Below the pieces are notes generated by a model. It was not told the DNA's origin. It saw only the letters and a list, made by a program, of their open reading frames with translations, and did no database searches. Shown piece by piece: positions 25,022 to 36,964 of a stretch of DNA of 64,000 nucleotides. The number at the start of each line of letters is the position of its first letter. The stretch's first letter is position 1. The translations under genes and the position numbers were made by a program. The stretch spans positions 142,881,349 to 142,945,348 of the forward strand of contig NC_081410.1 of NCBI RefSeq assembly GCF_030272615.1. The letters run 5' to 3'. The stretch is from Cryptomeria japonica (lineage: Eukaryota; Streptophyta; Pinopsida; Cupressales; Cupressaceae).

Positions 25022-25033
25022 TATTACCTATTC

Positions 25034-26045
25034 ATAAAAGAGATACAATGAGAAAATAAACCCAAAAATAAAAACAAAAAAAAACTAAATTAAAATGTCA
25101 ACTTATACATCGGTGAGCCTTGCATTCTCAAATACGAGAAGAGCACAGTTACCACCCATGTTCCAATCATCATTCATTAGATTTCACTAATTTAAAGCCC
25201 ACTAAAAAATCATCTAGTGAGCCAATAGCCACCCATTTTGTGGAAAAAGTTAGTAAAAATATCAATTGTGTAACTTTATTGGTAGCAATAGTGCATGATT
25301 ATTGAGGCATTTGTGCATAAGTATTAGATTAATTATGCATTTTTTTTTGTTGTCATAGCAAACAAGTAATGGGACAATAAGGAATGTGTTCCAGACAACA
25401 TTTCGAAATGACCACTTTTTGACCCTTGCGTGCATAATGATCCCACAACATTCGTCTTTACTATCTAGAAGCTATAGCAATATCTATAAACAGTTAAGTT
25501 GTATACAAAGACAACCAAAAAAATCATTGAAATCTAATGTACTATTTAGACATTTAAGATACACGAAGTTAGCTATAATGATTATTGGTGCTCTTCTCTA
25601 ACTACAAATAAAATTTTACGTTAATTTAACATAGTCTTGTGATTCCACATTTGAGCCACTCATATTTAATTGAAACTTGTGTCACTTGCCTACCATGTTT
25701 GTTCTATGTACGGATTTAGATATGGGCTTCTATACAAAATGGTTGTAGCTATTCTGGCTCTAAAACGACATGCCATGCCATGATGCGGCTCCAAAATCGC
25801 TTGCCCTCCCATGATGCCATGAGACACGTTTTGGGACCCACCATCGAGCTGAAGTGGAGGCATGTTGCCCTTTTGCGGTTGACGAAATGCATTTGCACTC
25901 GGCTAACATTTGTCGGCCACTCTCACGGTCACAGGAAACAGCATCAGGATTTAAAATTGTTTTCAACACACCAATTTATTTAAAATTTCTTTCCCGCCCA
26001 ACCATATAAAAAAAAGCATGTTGTGTTCATTTTCCCATTTGTGAC
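25034..26045. other. Intergenic DNA, no gene recognised
   Basis: Mostly AT-rich. A GC-richer island at 25750-25930 contains TATTCTGGCTCTAAAA, which resembles the terminal repeat of the MITE at 53507, but no matching second end was found. ACCATATAAAAAAAAGC at 26001-26017 is TATA-like and lies before the candidate exon at 26046. Confidence 0.5.
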
Positions 26046-26092
26046 ATGGGAGGTGCAGGTCATGGATTATCGGAGCAGAGCCATGAAAGCAG
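26046..26092 (+). CDS. Candidate short first exon of an unknown gene
   Basis: An ATG 41 bp after a TATA-like ATATAAAA opens 15 codons (MGGAGHGLSEQSHES) that end at a fair splice donor, AG|GTATGAAG. A possible acceptor (GGGATGCCAG, 26371-26380) gives in-phase continuation for 20 codons to a stop at 26439-26441. No family is recognised and the resulting peptide would be only 35 residues. It may be a gene relic or chance. Confidence 0.2.
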
Positions 26093-26449
26093 GTATGAAG
26101 TTGAAACATGACTTTTTTTTTGTTGTCTTTGCATTTAGAAAGGAAATTTTTATTTCATAAATGTATTATTTTTGGTTTTTTAATGGATGCAAATACCGCT
26201 CTGCTTCTATTGTTGCAAGTCAAATTTCTTCTATGCCACTGTAACCTAGACATTGTTTTAGGAATCATGAAATTCAAGTTCTTGTAAGATTTTTTTAAAA
26301 ATTTAGTTATAAGTATCAAATTTTTTTATAGATTCTAACCCATTCATTGTATAATCATGCTTTGCCATTTGGGATGCCAGACAAGCATCCATTAAAAGAA
26401 AACCAGATGGGAGCAAGAAAAGATGGGACATGGGTGGATAAAAATGGCG

Positions 26450-28766
26450 GAGAAAAGCATATTCAAATATTTAAGCAAAGGGAATAGAAGAGTTTATGTT
26501 TTAAATTTGTAGATTTTAAAAAATATTGATAGTGGTATGTAGGATAGAATAGAGGAGACTGAGTAGATACAAAGATGGAGTGCATAGAGAGAAAAGATGA
26601 TGCACAACTGAATTGTGGGTCAAGTTGTGGCAAGTTCGTTGGACGGAGCACATATTATGGAGAGGTAAATAAAGAGAATGACTGCAGAAAATTATGGCAA
26701 TTTTTTTAAGAAAATCAAAGAAGATTTATTTTTTCATTTTATAGCTAGTGGCATCTTCATTTAAACACTTTCCATATTTCTTATTTATGTGGGTTGTGTG
26801 TGACATGGTTATTATCAGGTCTGGCAACACAAAAATATATTTTTGATATGTTGTATATGATAGGCTTTTGAATGGTGAAAAGTGCTTGCAGGGGTTGAAC
26901 AATGAATTCTTGTTGTGATTTTATCTATATTCTCTTTTTTTTTAATGGAAGAATAAATATTGATTGCATAAATGGTTTGAAAAAAGCACATTTGCAGTGG
27001 TGACAGGTCATACAATCTTATGTATTTGATGCTTATAGATGAGTATTTGATATTCAAGATAATATTTTTATTTATTTGATAATAAAAAGTAAATAATGAT
27101 TCTTGTGTTGTATTTTATGTATCTTTGAACAAAGAACTATAGTTGTTCTTTCACACATTTTTTATACTTTTATTACTCATGTAATTGAAATAGTTTAGAT
27201 TTTTTTTGTTGTCTATATATAATTTGGTTAAGGATAAAAATGTTGGGTAAAAGTAGATTTTAGTGGCTAAAAAGTTCAAATGAGACATTATATTAATATG
27301 GGCATCTCAACAATTGAAAAATGTTTAAAAGTTGTCTTATTTTCAAGAAACTGGATATAAGAAAAAAATTCAATATTAAGGATTCAAATTACCAAATTAA
27401 TATTAGTCAATTTATTATGAAGAATTTGAATGGAAATTAAGTTTTTAATAAATAATTGAAAACTATTTGTCCAATATATCTAATATTTGTCTTTATTGCT
27501 CTATTTTATGTAATTTTAATTTGTACTTTTGTTCATTGTTGAATGTAAATTTGTCTTGAGTCAAAATTAGTACTTAGGGTATTGAAAAAAAATCCTAGTT
27601 TGACAAAAACCCTCCATAAAAATGGCAATTTAGATATTGAGTCCATAATAAATTTTTAAAATATATAATAGAAATATCAAATGTTAAAATTTTAATATTA
27701 ACTATTTTTAAATCATATTTTTAAAATTTTGATTAAAAATTTAAAAATTATTTTCTATAAAGAAAATTGAATAATGAATTGAAATCTATCTAACCAAAAT
27801 TCTACTACCAACTATTTTTTTAAAAATTTTAATTAAAAAAGCATATCTAGAATGATTTTAGCTGCCCCAAATTAAATTTTGGGTTAATATTGTTATCTTT
27901 CCTTGAGGGTTTCTATTGCATGTTAAAATTTCATGGAATGGTTAAGGCTAAAACTTGTCATAGTGTTGTTGTTGTGAAGAAGAGTTAATTTCTTAATGTG
28001 TAATATTTCAACATCATTAGATGATTAAAAATTAGACAACTTTTATTATTTTGTGGGAGAGAATAATTAATTTGAAAATAAGAATATTATATTAAATAAA
28101 CATGTAAAGATAAAACATTAAAATAATCAATTAGATAGTAAATCGTGAATCCTTCAAAACCTAAAAAGTCAATTTAAAGGTGATTTAATGTAGCTAGTAA
28201 GTCACTTGCATTGTTCTCCAATAATGACCTAAGTCAATTAGGGTAAACAAAAAAGGGAAGAAGAGTTATTATAAAATGAGAAAAATAGTTTAATAGGGTA
28301 TGCATACCTTCATTTCCTAAAGAGGAATGTTGTGAAACATAACCTTTATTCGGATGGTAGAGAAACATATTTTGTAATCAACTAGATAGTAACAAAAAAT
28401 CTCAGGGGCTTCATTTAGTGAACCTAGGTTATAACATGTGCATTCATGGCATACTAAATAATCCCCCTATTTATTAAAAATATTGCCCTAAACTCATTTT
28501 TTGTCACCCCTTCCCAATACATAGGCTGAATTAAAAGCCACCCTATTTTTGTCAAATATTGTATTTTTTCATAGCTTGAATTAAAACCCCCCTATTTTCA
28601 CCGATAAGAAATATATTGTACCATGCACATGATATAATATTGCCTAGACAATGAAGCCCCCGTGCAAAATATCATATAATCATAAATTAAAAGATTACCT
28701 CTCAAGATTACCAAGTGTCCTAAGTCAATTTAGTTTTTAGTTTTTAGCCAACTAAAAACTAACCTA
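26450..28766. other. AT-rich intergenic DNA, no gene recognised
   Basis: Long A/T tracts and short accidental frames. The last 30 bp before element B contain two TAGTTTTTAG phrases. No TE end other than B's was found. Confidence 0.55.
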
Positions 28767-28771
28767 ACATG

Positions 28772-30263
28772 TGTTGGCAATATAACAAGGATATTGAGAA
28801 GGTTGTTGATGATTACGGACATAACTGATTAAAGATGTTTTACTGTCTTGATATTATTATTTTGTCATTGATGTCAAGAAATTGATTTTCTAATTCAGTA
28901 TGATGTTGCCATATCTTAAGAAATATGATATGAAGATTATAAAGAAGTTGGTAAAGACACAGGAAAGAATATGATGAATAAAGGGATAAGTTATTCAATG
29001 AGCAACTCTACTGAGTCAGACAATGATGAGATCTTGATGTTTTAGATTGTTTTAACATCATACATATGTTGTAAAATGTAAAGGTTAATACTACACTATG
29101 TTATCAGGCAAAGAACCTAGTCGGTAAACCCTAAGGAACCTAGTCGGTAAACCCTAAGGTTATCGCAGTTGGTTAATGAAGACAGAATGTCTACCGAGTA
29201 AAGTTTAGTATTCACCGAGTTGTAACCGAGCTATAACAGAATGCATTAAATGTTTACATGTGATATTTAATGAAAGAAGCTGATGAGCTGGAGCGGATCA
29301 ATGATTGGCAAGCTGTGGAAGAAGTTTGTTAACAAATCTAAGGCAATGGAAAGTCAACAAGAAGATATACAACTCAGATTGAACCGCATTACCCTAAGAC
29401 AAGTTCCAAGATGATTGTGCAAGTTCCGAGGAAGGGTAAAACATTTTTCAAATCGTAAGATACAATGAACCTGGACAAGATTGAAGATCTGATGGCTATG
29501 ATTGATCATGGGAAATGTGATCAAGGAGATTAAGTGGTTAGATGATCGTTTATAAATAAGGAACTGTTGATAAACAGTGAATATGGGCAAGTGTATGCAC
29601 AGGGATGCTACATAGTGATCATCGAGCACAAAAGCTTGAAGACCTGTTGGAATAACAAAGTATTGATGCCCAGCAGATAGACAAGAATAGTTCTATGTCT
29701 AGATTGTGTTGAACAAATAAGAATCTGCTTTAGCATTTTAGATGTAAAGTTGCAGATAGATTGTATTACTGTTAGCTTGTGAAAGTAACAGGAAATCTCT
29801 TAACCGAGTGGACTTAACAGTCTTATAAGTAAATCCTCTAACAAGGTGACATTCTAAATGAGTGTTTGAAATCCTTTGACAAGGTCACTTCTAACAAAGT
29901 GAAGATCCTAACAGATCTGAGGGAAATCCCTTAACCGAGTCACATCTAGCAATGTGCTTTGTAATCTTTAACAAGATTGTCTTTTAACCGAGCATACTCT
30001 AGAAGAGTATATTTCTTAGTGGGTCCGAAATCCCACAGTGGTTTTTCCCTATTTGGGTTTCCAGGTTAAATCTGGTGAAAGGAGGTTTATATTGTTCATA
30101 TGCTTTTGAGTTTACATGTTTGACAGTTTTTATTCTATGACTGATATATGTTACTGAGGTTGAATCTGATGTTTTCATTAATGATTAAGTTTGTATGATT
30201 CACCCCCCCCTCTCATCTTGTTGGATATCGGATTTGTACTTATATTAAGTATCAGAACTATCA
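28772..30263 (+). repeat. Element B 5' LTR
   Basis: 1492 bp from TGTTGGCAATATAAC to AGAACTATCA. TATAAATA at 29551 is the likely promoter, conserved at 35740. A 23 bp unit (GAACCTAGTCGGTAAACCC and flanks) is tandemly doubled at about 29108-29153, but single in the 3' LTR. The ORF on the other strand at 29354-29629 is a shadow found in both LTRs. Confidence 0.95.
29551..29558 (+). promoter_or_regulatory. TATA box in element B 5' LTR
   Basis: CGTTTATAAATAAGG, same sequence at 35740 in the 3' LTR. The downstream start site is inferred. Confidence 0.55.
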
Positions 30264-30265
30264 AT

Positions 30266-30278
30266 TGGTATTAGAGCC
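30266..30278 (+). promoter_or_regulatory. Element B primer-binding site
   Basis: TGGTATTAGAGCC, two bases after the LTR, one base different from the usual plant initiator-methionine tRNA site TGGTATCAGAGCC. Confidence 0.9.
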
Positions 30279-30327
30279 TTGGACTCCGAAAGGAAAGTTT
30301 AAAGGCACTTGAGTTAAAGATCCAAAG

Positions 30328-32601
30328 ATGTATAAGAGGGATGCACCTAAGCTGAATAAGTCAAGTTTCTCTACATGGTAGAAAAGGATGAAGCTACATC
30401 TATCAGGAGTTGGAGAATATGCTATATACTATCTGGAGAATGATTTTGTTACACCAAGCACCTATCCATTGACTATGGAAGAGATAAAGGCAAAGCAAGA
30501 ACACATTCAAGCAATGATTGAAATAACATCTGCATTGACCAATTTTGAGTTTAATGATCTAGAAGGCTGCAATGATGCGAAGGCTATGTGGACTAAGCTC
30601 ATATCTATATATGGAGGAGATGAACATGTTCAAAGAGCAAAAGTTGATAGTCTAAGAGGACAACTTGAATCAATGAGGATGAATGAAGGTGAGAACATAA
30701 CCCAGTACAGTACAAGACTAAAGGAGATTGTAAATCAAATCAAGGGAGCAGGAGGAACTATTGAAGAAAAGGATGTGACAAGTAAGTTGTTAAGAACCCT
30801 TCTACCTGCCTATGCAATCCGAGTCTCTGCAATCAATGAACTGAGGTCTATACCTAATATGCCAGTTTCCTTGGATGCTATTATTGGTAAGCTACATGCA
30901 TTTGAGTTAAGTAATTTTGATAACAGTGGGTCATCGGTAAATAAAGTTGAATCTGCATTTAGTTCTTTTCATCTGAATGAATCTGATGGTTACAATGAAA
31001 GAAAGTATAAGTACTCTGGAGGAGATCATAGTGGAGCAAGTGAAAGATTTCGGAAGAACATGGAGGAGGTACACAAACTGTATGAAGAAATCAGAAAGCA
31101 AGAAGAGTTTGAAGCACTATTGGCCAAAAGGTTACCAAGAGGCAAAGGTAAGTATAAGGGAAAACTACCCTTGAAATGTTTCAATTGTGATAAGATTGGA
31201 CATATGGCTTCTAACTGTCCTAACAAAGATTTCACTGAAAAGAGAGATTACCGAGATGACAGACAGAAAGATAATCATTACAGAGGTCACCGAGACTTCA
31301 GAAGAAGAGATAGAAAGACCTGCTTAATTGTTGATGAGGAATCTGAAGATGATAAATTAGATGAGACTGATACAGAGGAAGTTGTTTGTGTGACTATCAA
31401 GGATGGATCACATGAAGAAAGGTATGAAGAAAAATCCCTAATATCTCACATAAACACTAATGATTCTTGGATTATAGATAGTGGATACTCACATCATACG
31501 ACAGGAGATAAACACAAGTTTGTTATGTTAGAAGATTATGATGGAGGCTATGTTAGATTTGGTAATGATGCACCATGTCTGGTAAGAGGTAAAGGATCCA
31601 TAACACTTCTTGATAAAGCAAGATGCAATGATGTTTATTGGGTTGAAGGTTTGAAATATAATTTGTTGAGTGTAGCACAACTAAACAACATAGGTTACCA
31701 AATAGAATTTCAGAAAGGAATTGTCAAAGTTCATGACAAAAATGGAAAGTTAGCTGCTAACGGGACACAAACAAAAGGTAATACATTTCACCTTGACTCT
31801 ACTCACAACAAGTGCTTACATGCAAAGATTGATAACACCTGGTTATGGCATAAAAGGTTTTGTCATGTTAATTTTGATAATTTGATCAAGATAAGTAAGA
31901 AGCATAGAGTAAGAGGTCTACCGAGTCTTGAAAAACCTGAGAATGCTATGTGCCAAGGATGCCAAATGGGCAAGATGACAAGATCTAGCTTTACAAGTAA
32001 GTCCTTCACCTCTAAGGGAATTTTAGATCTTGTACACACTGATCTTTGTGGTCCTATGAAAGTTCAAAGTTATTATGGTGATAAGTATTTCATATTATTT
32101 GTGGATGATTATTCAAGGATGATGTCAGTAATGTTTTTAAAAGAAAAATCAAAAGCTTTTCAAATGTTTAAGTGGTACAAGGCTAGAGTTGAAAATGAAA
32201 CAGGAAGACAACTGAAATGTCTTAGATCAGGTAGAGGAGGAGAGTTCACATCTGATGAGTTCAACCTATTTTGCAATGATCATGGTATTAAAAGACAAGT
32301 CTCTGCATCGAGGACTCCACAACAGAATGGAATAGCTGAAAGAAGAAACAGATCTATTGTGGATTGTGCTAGAACACTGATGATTGAGAAGAAGGTTCCA
32401 CAAACATTTTGGAGAGAAGCAATAAGCACAACTGTTTACACCTTGAACCGAGTTCAATTGAAGAAAGGTACTTTGAAGACACCTTATGAAATCTGGTATG
32501 GCAAGAAACCTAACGTAAGTTATTTTAAAATCTTTGGAAGCAAGTGCTATGTTCATAAAGATGATAGTTTGATCAGAAAAGTGAAGAAGGAACATTTCTA
32601 G
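30328..32601 (+). pseudogene. Element B gag, protease and integrase
   Basis: The start ATG at 30328 is 50 bp past the primer-binding site; a TAG at 30379-30381 interrupts after 17 codons and the frame is then open to 32601. Counting from the ATG at 30388: a UBN2-type gag at residues 20-170, zinc knuckle CFNCDKIGHMASNC near 264, protease WIIDSGYSHH near 360, the pre-integrase HHCC region at 485-530, and the integrase core. The catalytic triad should be D-D-E: Asp near 551 (HTDLCGP) and Glu near 651 (NGIAERRNR) are present, but the middle Asp is Gly (RSGRGGEF, codon 32230-32232). The frame is lost by a shift near 32585. Confidence 0.93.
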
Positions 32602-34499
32602 GATATTCTTCTAGAAGCAAAGCATTTAAATGTACAATCAAATCATCTAACAAAATAGTAGAAAGTGCAAATGTGAAAATTGATGAATTTGCAGAAAGAA
32701 CTGATGACAGGAATTCCAAAGAACCAGAAGACTATGATGAATTTGTCTATGTGCAACCAAAAAGTCCTACCGAGATAACAGTTGAAGGAAATGAGGAAGA
32801 TATCCAATTACCGAGTGATGAAAAGGATCATACAGAGCCTACCGAGCCTATATTAGCCAAATATGTCAGAAGACATCATGCACCAAGTCAGATTATAGGA
32901 GATAAGGATGATCCAGTGATGACAAGGAACAAACTGAGACAAAACACATGTTTGATATCTAAATTTGAACCAAGAATAGTAAAAGAGGCATTCAACAGTG
33001 AAGATTGGATAAATGCTATGACTGAAAAGTTGATCAAATCAAGAAGAATGACACATGGACACTAGTCCCAAGACCTAAGGACAAAAATGTAATCGGTACA
33101 AAGTGGATCTTCAGAAACAAGCTAAATGAGAAAGGAGAGGTCATTCGGAACAAAGCAAGATTGGTTTGCAAAGGTTATGCCCAAGAAGAAGGAATTGATT
33201 ATGGTGAGACTTTTGCACCTATTGCCAGACTTGAAGGAGTTAGAACATTGCTGGCATATGCTGCTTTCAAAAACTTCAAGGTATATCAAATGGATGTCAA
33301 ATCTACATTTCTGAATGGAATATTAGAAGAAGTTTTCATTGAACAACCTGAAGGATTTGTTGAAGACAATAATAAAGATCAAGTATGTAAATTGAATAAA
33401 GCTTTATATGGTCTGAAACAAGCACCTAGAGCATGGTATGAAAGACTGCACTCTTATTTGATTAAGATTGGTTTTATAAGGACAAGTGAGAACAACAACA
33501 TGTACATGAAGAATGATGAAAATGGAATACTAATCTCAGCCATATTTGTTGATGATATTATATTTTGTGGAAATGACTCTTTATGCAAGAACTTTGGTAA
33601 TGAAATGAGCAAAGAATTTGAGATGTCATTAATCGGTGAGATAAAGTATTTTATAGGCTTACAAATACAGCAAATGAAAAATGAAATTTTCATTACTCAA
33701 TCCAAATACATAAAGGAAATCTTGAAGAAATTTGGAATGGAGGATTCAAAGCCAGTAAGTACTCCTATGACTACAAACTGCAAACTATCAAAGAATGATG
33801 AATCTGCATCTGTTGATGAGACACTCTACCGATCCATGATTGGAAAACTACAATATGTTGTTCACAGCAGGCTTGATATAGCACATGCAGTAGGTATTGT
33901 TGCAAGATTCTCTGCAGATCCTAAGGAAATACACATGACAACAATCAAAAGAATTTTTAGATACTTGAAAGGCACTAAAGATTATGGCTTAGCATATCAG
34001 AAAGGAAATGATTTTGATTTGAAAGTCTATACTGATGCTGATTGGGCAGGAAACATTGATGACAGGAAAAGCACAAGTGGAGGAGCTTTCTTCTTAGGAG
34101 AAAGACTAGTGAGTTGGCTTAGCAAGAAACAAGGATGTGTTTCTCAGTCAATAGCCGAAGCTGAATATGTTGCTGCAAAACTGAATTGTACCAACATTGC
34201 ATGGATCAAACAATTGTTGGAAGGTATAAATGAGAAAGTTACCGAGCCAGTAACTATAATTCTATGAGAATACTAGTGCCATTAATATTTCAAAGAACCT
34301 TGTTATGCACTCTAAGACAAAGCACATATCTATCAAATATCATTATCTTAGAGAAGAAGCTCATGAAAAGAAAGTGGTGTTGGAATATGTTAACACAAAG
34401 GAATAAATAGTTGATATCTTCACCAAGCCACTACCAAAGGACACTTTTGAATATCTCAGAAGTAAGTTAGGGGTCCTACCCCTATCTCTTACTCACTGA
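32602..34499 (+). pseudogene. Element B reverse transcriptase and RNase H
   Basis: After the shift near 32585 the frame runs to 33065, shifts again near 33026, runs 33040-34267, shifts near 34262 and ends at TGA 34497-34499 after an in-frame TAA at 34404-34406. Motifs: [55 protein letters not shown], then FVDD (about 33547-33558), a usual Copia variant of the polymerase box. RNase [20 protein letters not shown], and at the end TKHISIKYH and DIFTKPLPK. It would copy RNA to DNA, but cannot be translated as one product. Confidence 0.92.
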
Positions 34500-34971
34500 C
34501 CGAGTTCGATGAAAGCATCACTTCGATGAATCTATTGAATATCTTTTAGGGAGTTGATGCTGGAGTGATACACTTTAAGAATGCTTTTTTGAAAGTGTAC
34601 TGGAACAATATTGGGATAATATAGAAAATGATACAGGGAACAGGAATTGTAAACAAATGCTCTGACCAAGATACACATCACCAGGAAATAATTCTTACAG
34701 AAACAACTTATGTTTTAGTTCTTTTCTTTTGGGCATTGTTGTCAAAGGGGGAGAAGACTACTAGGGGGCGAAGACCTACCCAAGGAGGAGAACACTACAG
34801 GGGGAGAAGACCTACCCAAGGAGGAGAAGACTACCAAGAGGAGAAGACCTGAGAAGATTGAGAGAAAACTAGAAGAGAAGTCTGATGTATGGGGGAGAGC
34901 ATTTCAGCATTTCAGAATCACAGCAATCCGAATTCTTAACGGTCAAATCAATTGGTTTTGCCATCAATGCC
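34500..34971 (+). other. Element B 3' non-coding region with purine-rich repeats
   Basis: Starts after the pol stop. At 34744-34860 a 36 bp motif GGGGGAGAAGACCTACCCAA plus GGAGGAGAACACTACA is repeated about two and a half times. The 74-codon frame here (34628-34852) reads the repeat and is unlikely to be a gene. Confidence 0.75.
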
Positions 34972-34983
34972 AAAGGGGGAGAT
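34972..34983 (+). promoter_or_regulatory. Element B polypurine tract
   Basis: AAAGGGGGAGAT directly before the 3' LTR. The preceding ATGCC and the tract are the same as in the left-edge element and element V. Confidence 0.9.
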
Positions 34984-36455
34984 TGTTGGCAATATAACAA
35001 GGATATTGAGAAGGTTGTTGATGATTATGGACATAACTGATTAAAGATGTTTTACTATCTTGATATTATTATTTTGTCGCTGATGTCAAGAAATTGATTT
35101 TCTAATTCAGTATGATGTTGCCATATCTTAAGAAATATGATATGAAGATTATAAAGAAGTTGGTAAAGACACAGGAAAGAATATGATGAATAAAGGGATA
35201 AGTTATTCAATGGGAAACTATACCGAGTCAGACAATGATGAGATCTTGATGTTTGAGATTGTTTTAACATCATACATATGTTGTAAAATGTAAAGGTTAA
35301 TACTACACTATGTTATTAGGCAAAGAACCTAGTCGGTAAACCCTAAGGTTATCGCAGTCGGTTAATGAAGACAGAATGTCTACCGAGTAAAGTTTAGTAT
35401 TCACCGAGTTGTAACCGAGCTATAATAGAATGCATTAAATGTTTACTTGTGATATTTAATGAAAGAAGCTGATGAGCTGGAGAGGATCAATGATTGGCAA
35501 GCCGTGGAAGAAGTTTGTTAACAAATCTAAGGCAATGGAAAGTCAGCAAGAAGATCTATAGCTCAGATTGAACCACATTACCGTAACACAAGTTCCAAGA
35601 TGATTGTGCAAGTTTCGAGGTAGGGTAAAACATTTTTCAGATTGTAAGATACAATGAACCTGGACAAGATTGAAGATCTGATGGCTATGATTGATCATGG
35701 GAAATGTGATCAAGGAGATTAAGCGGTTAGATGATCGTTTATAAATAAGGAACTGTTGATAAACAGTGAATATGGGCAAGTGTATGCACAGGGATGCTAC
35801 ATAGTGATCACCGAGCACAGAAGCTTGAAGACCTGTTGGAATAACAGAGTATTGATGCCTAGTAGATAGACAAGAATAGTTCTATGTCTAGATTGTGTTG
35901 AACAAATAAGAATCTACTTTAGCATTTTAGATGTAAAGTTGTAGATAGATTGTATTACTGTTAGCTTGTGAAAGTAACAGGAAATCTCTTAACCGAGTGG
36001 ACTTAACAGTCTTATAAGTAAATCCTCTAACAAGATGACATTCTAAATGAGTGTTTGAAATCCTTTGACAAGGTCACTTCTAACAAAGTGAAGATCCTAA
36101 CAGATCTGAGGGAAATCCCTTAACCGGGTCACATCTAGCAATGTGTTTTGTAATCTTTAACAAGATTGGCTTTTAACCGAGCATACTCTAGAAGAGTATA
36201 TTTCTTAGTGGGTCCGAAATCCCACAGTGGTTTTTCCCTATTTGGGTTTCCATGTTAAATCTGGTGTTATGAGGTTTATATTGTTCATATGCTTTTGAGT
36301 TTACATGTTTGACAGTTTTTATTCTATGACTGATATATGTTACCGAGGTTGAATCTGATGTTTTCATTAATGATTAAGTTTGTATGATTCACCCCCCCCC
36401 CCTCTCATCTTGTTGGCTATCAGATCTGTACTTATATTAAGTATCAGAACTATCA
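34984..36455 (+). repeat. Element B 3' LTR
   Basis: 1472 bp, same ends as the 5' copy. It lacks the 23 bp duplication and has a 10-base C run (36391-36401 region) where the 5' LTR has 8. A TATA box lies at 35740. ACATG follows at 36456. Confidence 0.95.
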
Positions 36456-36460
36456 ACATG

Positions 36461-36884
36461 AACTACATCCAACCTAATTTCTTGACCTATTCAACCAAAT
36501 TTCTTTCCCTTCTTACCAATGAAAATTTGTTTGAAGCCTTAGCTCATTAAATTTAGCTACTCTCAAAGCCTCACAATATGAAGTTTGAATATTAGGGTTA
36601 TGAACAAGTCACATTTTTTTTTGGAAATGTGTTAGTTATCATACAACAACATAAAATAAGGAATACACTTTTGTTGGGGTGCACATACCTCTATTACCCG
36701 AAGAGGAAGGTTGTTATATCAAACCAATCATTTTAGATATATTTTACACAAAAGTGTATTCCACATTATGTTTTACACAAAAGTGTATTCCACATTATGT
36801 TTTACATAAAATTGTATCCCACATTGTTTTTAAATCTTAGTCTATTAATCCTTTTGAGCCTCCCTCTCTTTCCATCTTTCACTT

Positions 36885-36887
<3 letters not shown>
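36461..36887. other. Spacer between elements B and V
   Basis: No gene. It holds three tandem 29 bp units (36742-36828, TTTTACACAAAAGTGTATTC...) and an inverted partner GGAATACACTTTTGT at about 36660-36674. Confidence 0.6.
36742..36828 (+). repeat. 29 bp tandem repeat, three units
   Basis: Units begin at 36742, 36771 and 36800; the first two are identical, the third has several changes. The inverted half-unit 70 bp upstream could form a stem with any of them. Confidence 0.85.

Positions 36888-36943
<56 letters not shown>
36888..36943 (+). repeat. (CT)n microsatellite, insertion target of element V
   Basis: About 28 CT units, with looser pyrimidine-rich sequence on both sides of element V (36861-36959 and 49926-49990). 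Confidence 0.97.
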
Positions 36944-36946
<3 letters not shown>

Positions 36947-36964
36947 CACCTCTTAAGTCTCTAT

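Larger units (their letters stand above)
28772..36455 (+). mobile_element. Element B: complete Copia (Sirevirus/Tork-like) retrotransposon
   Basis: LTRs at 28772-30263 and 34984-36455 enclose a tRNA-iMet primer-binding site, a gag-pol in Copia order (integrase before RT) and a polypurine tract. The duplicate ACATG is exact on both sides (28767-28771 and 36456-36460). The LTRs look nearly identical by eye, so this is probably the youngest complete element here. Even so, the coding region has two stops and three frameshifts, so it must have depended on helpers or decayed quickly. Confidence 0.96.

Noticed and set aside
25745-25800. Fourth copy of the 145 bp MITE-like element
   Set aside because: Only one end-like word (TATTCTGGCTCTAAAA) matches; the interior and second end do not.
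28270-28345. Likeness to 36675-36735 on the other side of element B (GCATACCT...GAGGAA-GTTGT)
   Set aside because: Only about 40 bp of loose similarity. The exact ACATG duplicate already explains B's borders; too weak to claim an outer repeat pair.
29354-29629. 91-codon minus-strand ORF, also at 35543-35818
   Set aside because: Both copies lie at the same place in the two LTRs of element B, so the frame is a by-product of LTR identity. No motif.
34628-34852. Envelope-like or accessory ORF after pol in element B
   Set aside because: 74 codons, mostly translation of purine repeats; no membrane segment or motif.
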